Part shown: piece by piece, positions 60,083-64,000 of the stretch | Layout of the letters: each line of letters begins with the position of its first letter | How positions within the stretch are numbered: position 1 is the stretch's first letter | Assembly (NCBI GenBank): GCA_019637175.1 | Contig: JAHBWD010000026.1 | Span: 49,635 to 113,634 of the forward strand | Length of the DNA stretch: 64,000 bases | Origin: Labilithrix sp. | GTDB taxonomy: Bacteria; Myxococcota_A; Polyangia; Polyangiales; Polyangiaceae | Direction: 5' to 3' | Program-made: the position numbers and the translations under genes | The notes under the pieces: model-generated | The model's database searches: none | What the model was told of the DNA's origin: nothing | What the model saw: the letters and a program-made list of their open reading frames with translations, nothing else

Positions 60083-61459
60083 TCAATAAACGCCGGGAAT
60101 GAGGATCCAAGGCACCTTGCGCTTGTACGCGAGGTACTCGGGATCCTTGCTGAGGTGACGCTCTTCGGTCCACGCGCGCAGCGCGTACACCCCGCAGAGG
60201 AGCGTGAGGAAGAACGCCTTGGTGAGCGTGATCGTCGGGATGTGCTCGAGCCACCACGCGGTGCACTTGCAGAGATACGCCGGGTGACGCACGAAGCGAT
60301 ACGGCCCGCGCGAGGTGATCCCGCGGTTCGTGAGGTTCGAGAACTTGAAGCCGAACGCGACGGTCGCGGTCGAGTAGATCGTGAAGAGCAACACCGTCGC
60401 GAGCCGGATGTAGAGGAGCGTCGTCGGGTTGGTGATGCGCGCCACGCCGCTCTCGAGCGGCAGGTACGTGCCGAGGACGTTGTTGTAAGGCGGATAGCAC
60501 GCGAGGCACACGACCCAGCCGAAGCCGGTGGGCTCGACGCTGCGCGTCTTGTTGCCGAGCCAGCGGCTCTCCGAGGCGTAGCCGATGAGCGCCCAGCCGC
60601 AGTCGACGAAGAACACGACGTCGTAGGCGAGGCCGAGCCCCCAGTTCATGTCGGCGTGCGTCCACGTCGACGGCGAGAGGAGCCCGGAGAAGTCGCTCGC
60701 GTGGGGCACGAAGTCGGGGAGGCGCTGCTTGACGTAGCCCCACCACGCGGCGGCCTGCTCCCACGCGGGCCCCTTGGGCACGGTGAACTTGAAGGGCGGG
60801 AGGTTCTTGTGACGCATCCACGCGTCGGCGATCGCGTTCGCGTGACCCGAGAAGAAGCCCGTCATCAGCGGCGTGAAGAAGCCCTTCACCGCGATGGCGA
60901 GCACGGTCGTGCGAACGCGCGGGTTCTTGATCCGCCGCCAAGCCTCCCGCGGGCGGAGGCCGCGCGCGACGAGGATCACCGCAGAGAGCGGGAGGAGGAA
61001 CTGCGCGACGCCGCCGGCCTCGTGGCGGGCGAGCTGCGCCAGGCGCCGCAGCGGGCCTACGCCGAGTGAGTCCGAGCGCAGGAGCGCGAGCAAGAGGGTC
61101 GCGACGACGAGGCCGCCGACGATCCTCCACTCGAGCGCCGACAGGACGTCGCGATAGCTGCGCTTCGCGAGGATGAGGAGGTGGAGCCCGCCGTCGCGCA
61201 TCGCGTAGCGGAGGCCCTTGAACTTCTGGAGCGTCGCCTTGACGTAGAAGAGCCCGATCGCGAGCCACCCGACGAACGCCGCGGTGTAGAGCGGCCGCCA
61301 CGGCGCGAACTGCTGCCCGAGGTAGTAGGGATGCTGCGTATAGAGGAGGAGCAGCGCCGCCATCACGGCGGTGATCGCGGTCCAGCGGTACGTCGTGCGC
61401 TGCCAGATCGTCGGCGGCGGCCTCCGCGCCGGAGGCGTGTAGGGCGGCGTCTCGCTCAC
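60083..61459 (-). CDS. Multi-span membrane protein with ICMT/PEMT-like C-terminal domain
   Basis: 458 residues with about eight to nine membrane helices. The C-terminal 110 residues match the isoprenylcysteine carboxyl-methyltransferase/phospholipid methyltransferase family: SRGPYRFVRHPAYLCKCTAWWLE (RHPxY motif) and RAWTEERHLSKDPEYLAYK (the EE pair that binds S-adenosylmethionine). The first 330 residues have no recognised family. A methyltransferase acting on a membrane lipid or protein is inferred. The start is GTG. It lies 67 bases downstream of the large VWA-type gene and 102 bases upstream of the DUF1554-like gene on the same strand. Confidence 0.78.
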   Translation of the reverse strand: MSETPPYTPPARRPPPTIWQRTTYRWTAITAVMAALLLLYTQHPYYLGQQFAPWRPLYTAAFVGWLAIGLFYVKATLQKFKGLRYAMRDGGLHLLILAKRSYRDVLSALEWRIVGGLVVATLLLALLRSDSLGVGPLRRLAQLARHEAGGVAQFLLPLSAVILVARGLRPREAWRRIKNPRVRTTVLAIAVKGFFTPLMTGFFSGHANAIADAWMRHKNLPPFKFTVPKGPAWEQAAAWWGYVKQRLPDFVPHASDFSGLLSPSTWTHADMNWGLGLAYDVVFFVDCGWALIGYASESRWLGNKTRSVEPTGFGWVVCLACYPPYNNVLGTYLPLESGVARITNPTTLLYIRLATVLLFTIYSTATVAFGFKFSNLTNRGITSRGPYRFVRHPAYLCKCTAWWLEHIPTITLTKAFFLTLLCGVYALRAWTEERHLSKDPEYLAYKRKVPWILIPGVY

Positions 61460-61526
61460 GTGCGAGATGGATAACGCGTTTCGGCTCGGCTTGTCGCCCC
61501 CTTCGACCCGAGCGGCCGTGCAGAGC

Positions 61527-64000
61527 TTACTTGAGGCTCGCGGTCTCGTTGCCTCGGGGGCGCTCGACCGTGCCGAGATCGACGTACGCGCGGTCGACCA
61601 TCACCACGAACGGGCGCTCTTCGAAGGTGATGTTGCCCTTGCCGTCGTGGTCGACGATCGAGAGCTTGCCCATGCCGTAGCCCATCGGTCCGCGCGAGTA
61701 GTAGTGCGCCTGGAGCGTGTAGGGATACGCGCGCTTCTCGCGCGGCCCGCGGATGGTGAAGCACTCGGGGCCGTAGCCGGTCGTGACGTCGGCGTAGAGC
61801 TCTCCGCCCGAGGGCAACGTGCGCGCGCCGTAGTACGCGTGACCGCCCCGGCCGTCGTGGATGTGGAAGTCGACGTCGTTGGCGTCGGTCTCCCAGTTGA
61901 GGACGAAGCGCAAGCTCGGACCCGACTCCGGCGTGCCGCCGGCCTCGCGGAGCTTCGTCATGATCTCGGCGTGACGCGCGGGCGCCGCGGCGGCCCACGC
62001 GGAGGCGATGAGACCGAGGTCTTCCTTCAAGATGCGGTCGACGCCCGCGAAGCGGCCCGAAGGATACGAGCGCATCGCGCCGCGCTTCATCGCCTCGAAG
62101 GCCTTCTCGTGCTCGCCCGCCTTGAGGAGGGTGAACGCGTACAGCCGGTGCGACGCCGGGTGATCGGGGCGCTGCTCCGCCGCCTTGCCGTACGTGTCCG
62201 CCGCGAGGCGGATGGCGACGGGATCGGAGAGGCGCTCGAGGCGCTCGCCCGCGAAGCGACGCGAGTCGGCGCGGAACGAGAAGAGCTCGAGGATCGATCC
62301 GTACGCGCGCGCGGCGGTCTTGACGTCGCCGCGCGCTTCGTAGGCCTCGCCGAGCGCGACGAACGCCATCACGTCGCCGGGCTGATCGGCCTGCCAGCGC
62401 TTGGCTTCGTCGAGCGCGCCGTCTTTGTCGGCGTTCGCGAGGCGCTCCATCACGATCTTGAAGCGGCCCTCGTAGGGCAGCGCCTTCGGGACGTTGCGGT
62501 TCTGGTCGTTGTCGGCGATCGCGCCGCCGCCGGAGCTCACGAAGTCGAACGACGCGGTGAAGCGCGCGTCGCCGGTGCCCGGCGCGGGGAACGTCACCGT
62601 CTTGAACGCCTGGGTGACGCACCGATCGAGCGGCTCGCTGAGCGCTCGCGTGGCGACGACCGACTTCACCTCGCCGAGCGGGCCCACGACGACGCGGAGC
62701 TCCATCGATCCGCGGAGCGACGGCTGCGTCTGGAGCTGACGCGTGTAACATTCACGCATCTTCGCGGTCTGTCCGCGCAGCACGCGCTGGACCTCGCCCT
62801 GGCTGATGCCGCCGTCGACGACGAGCGCGCCCTGACGAACTTGACCCGTCGCCGCCGTGGTCGTGTGCGCCGCGAACGGATCGGCGGGATCCATGTTCGG
62901 ACGCGGCGTGGGCGAAGGACCGCGCGTCGGCGCGCGGAAGGCGCCTGAGGCGGCGGGCGCGGCCTGCGCCGGCGGCGGCGCCGGAATCGTGAGCGGCACG
63001 GGCGCGCGAACCGCGCCGCCGGCGGCGCGTCCGAGCCCCGCGGCGCCCGCGACCTCGCCCGCGGATCCGCCGACCAGGCCGCTCACGTCGGCGGCGCGGC
63101 GATCGCGCGAGAGATCGTCGACGGCCGCGCTGCGCTCCGCGCGAGGCTCTTCGGCCGGAGCGTCGGCGCGGTTCTGATTCCGACCGACGCCGTCCTCGTC
63201 GGCATCCGCGAGCGCGCCGCCGGCTCGTGGGCCGCCGGAAGGCGGCGCGAGCCCGGGCGCGGCGGCCGAAGCGAGCGGTGCGGTCGTCGCCATCGGCGTC
63301 GCCGCGACCGCGCTCTCCGTCGCCGTCGTGGGGGCTTGCGCGGCCTTGCGCCTGCCGAACCAACCCTCGCCGTCGACGTTGCCCTTGTTCTTCTGCGCCT
63401 CGAGCCGCGCCTGCTTCTCTTCCCACGCGCGCGGCTCGCGATCGAGCGCGATGCGCCCGTCGCGCACGGTGAGGATGTCGACCGTCGCGTTGCGATCGAT
63501 GCCGAAGCGGGCGTAGTCCGCGTCGGTCTCGAGGACGAGCATCGCGGTGTGCGGGCTGAGGACGCGATGCTGGGTCGAGAGCGAGATGATCTGCCGCTTC
63601 GTCGCGGCCGCGTCTTCCGTCGGCGCGTCGATGAGGCTCTGGATCTTCGCCTGCGCCCACGCGCGCTCGACGAGCGGACGATCGCTCGTCCTCAGATCGG
63701 GCGAGAACGACTGCGTGCCCACGTCGATCTTGAGGGGCGCGGCGTCGAGCTTCGCGTAGACCATCACCTCGTCGCCGGCCTGGAGGCCGTCGAGCGTCTT
63801 CGGCCACGACCACGACGCCCCGGCGACCGTGACCGGAACGCCCGAGCTCGTCGCCTCGCCGAGGCGTCGCGCGAGCGCGTCGGCGCCGAGCTTCGCGTCG
63901 AGGACGACGCCGTCTTTGTCGAGCACGCCGCGCACCACCGTGCGGAGGAACGCGTCGTCGCGGATCCCGCCCATCGCGATCGCGTCCATGCGCTCGACGC
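61527..64000 (-). CDS. VWA-type protein with AgmX/PglI tail, TPRs and DUF2135, N-terminus outside window
   Basis: At least 824 residues; the gene continues past the right edge (the frame is open to base 64000 and the visible start RMDAIAMGGIRDDAFLR matches the end of a VIT-VWA-type domain). After a strand region (LSPHTAMLVLETDADYARFGI), an Ala/Pro-rich stretch holds an AgmX/PglI C-terminal domain (about 390-490 of the visible part; GEVQRVLRGQTAKMRECYTRQL). A helical TPR-like region follows (about 520-680). The last 140 residues match DUF2135 (VDFHIHDGRGGHAYYG, DHDGKGNITFEERPF). Such proteins are exported and probably bind partners at the cell surface. Glu/Pro/Ala-rich linkers suggest disorder. 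Confidence 0.75.
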   Translation of the reverse strand, partial: VERMDAIAMGGIRDDAFLRTVVRGVLDKDGVVLDAKLGADALARRLGEATSSGVPVTVAGASWSWPKTLDGLQAGDEVMVYAKLDAAPLKIDVGTQSFSPDLRTSDRPLVERAWAQAKIQSLIDAPTEDAAATKRQIISLSTQHRVLSPHTAMLVLETDADYARFGIDRNATVDILTVRDGRIALDREPRAWEEKQARLEAQKNKGNVDGEGWFGRRKAAQAPTTATESAVAATPMATTAPLASAAAPGLAPPSGGPRAGGALADADEDGVGRNQNRADAPAEEPRAERSAAVDDLSRDRRAADVSGLVGGSAGEVAGAAGLGRAAGGAVRAPVPLTIPAPPPAQAAPAASGAFRAPTRGPSPTPRPNMDPADPFAAHTTTAATGQVRQGALVVDGGISQGEVQRVLRGQTAKMRECYTRQLQTQPSLRGSMELRVVVGPLGEVKSVVATRALSEPLDRCVTQAFKTVTFPAPGTGDARFTASFDFVSSGGGAIADNDQNRNVPKALPYEGRFKIVMERLANADKDGALDEAKRWQADQPGDVMAFVALGEAYEARGDVKTAARAYGSILELFSFRADSRRFAGERLERLSDPVAIRLAADTYGKAAEQRPDHPASHRLYAFTLLKAGEHEKAFEAMKRGAMRSYPSGRFAGVDRILKEDLGLIASAWAAAAPARHAEIMTKLREAGGTPESGPSLRFVLNWETDANDVDFHIHDGRGGHAYYGARTLPSGGELYADVTTGYGPECFTIRGPREKRAYPYTLQAHYYSRGPMGYGMGKLSIVDHDGKGNITFEERPFVVMVDRAYVDLGTVERPRGNETASLK

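Overview
The window is chromosomal DNA of very high G+C content from what is most likely a myxobacterium of the Polyangia (Sorangium-type) group. The signs are protein families rather than a marker gene: Ser/Thr kinases with the HRDVSPQN catalytic loop, FHA-domain sigma-54 activators, an AgmX/PglI-tail protein, a myxobacterial Cys-rich repeat, MopE-type metal-binding motifs and many alanine/proline-rich lipoproteins. I see no rRNA, tRNA, CRISPR array, prophage or insertion sequence. Coding density is above 95% and no gap exceeds about 220 bases.

Layout. 1-4000: end of a DMT-family permease, exonuclease III, a CPA2 antiporter with a PTS EIIA-like tail, and an NAD-type isocitrate/isopropylmalate dehydrogenase. 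4000-10600: an alpha/beta hydrolase, then a minus-strand run (small conserved protein, PpiD-like foldase, M16 peptidase, OFA-type MFS permease, M23-like lipoprotein). 10600-20760: a PilZ protein, a large secreted sugar dehydrogenase/cytochrome protein with three expansin-like repeats, a lipoprotein, an FHA/sigma-54 activator, a membrane spermidine-synthase-like protein and a VWA-FHA protein. 20760-27700: a TPR/PEGA-like membrane protein, a receptor Ser/Thr kinase, a double C-type-lectin lipoprotein, an MlaC-like protein, and a pilC-pilS-like pair without pilR. 27750-35430: a beta-lactamase-fold hydrolase, a UbiB kinase, a class III aminotransferase, a metal-binding lipoprotein, glycerol kinase and a UPF0158 protein.

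35430-48800: a coupled set (SurA-like chaperone, ZnT9-like CDF transporter, BMP-family binding protein), an ILVBL/HACL2-like ThDP enzyme, a second receptor kinase with methionine aminopeptidase, a LysR regulator reduced to its DNA-binding domain, MutS2, a second FHA/GAF/sigma-54 activator, a 51-residue lipoprotein and a PPPGGY-repeat membrane protein. 48900-64000: GpsA, a YdeI/OmpD-associated protein, a tightly coupled lipoprotein-LepB-lipoprotein-lipoprotein operon, then a long minus-strand run (VWA-type/AgmX/DUF2135 protein cut by the window edge, ICMT-like membrane protein, DUF1554-like lipoprotein, TonB-domain-fused outer membrane receptor, lipoprotein, aldehyde dehydrogenase).

How it fits together. 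Much of the window serves the cell envelope: outer membrane protein folding (PpiD, SurA-like), lipid transport (MlaC-like), signal peptide processing (LepB), at least ten predicted lipoproteins, and signalling through phospho-Ser/Thr (two kinases, three FHA proteins) and c-di-GMP (PilZ). The most unusual signals are non-coding or sub-genic: an AT-rich perfect palindrome made of rare codons inside the M23-like gene, a run of four perfect short-loop hairpins beside the truncated LysR gene, and convergent gene pairs that almost always end within 10 bases of each other.
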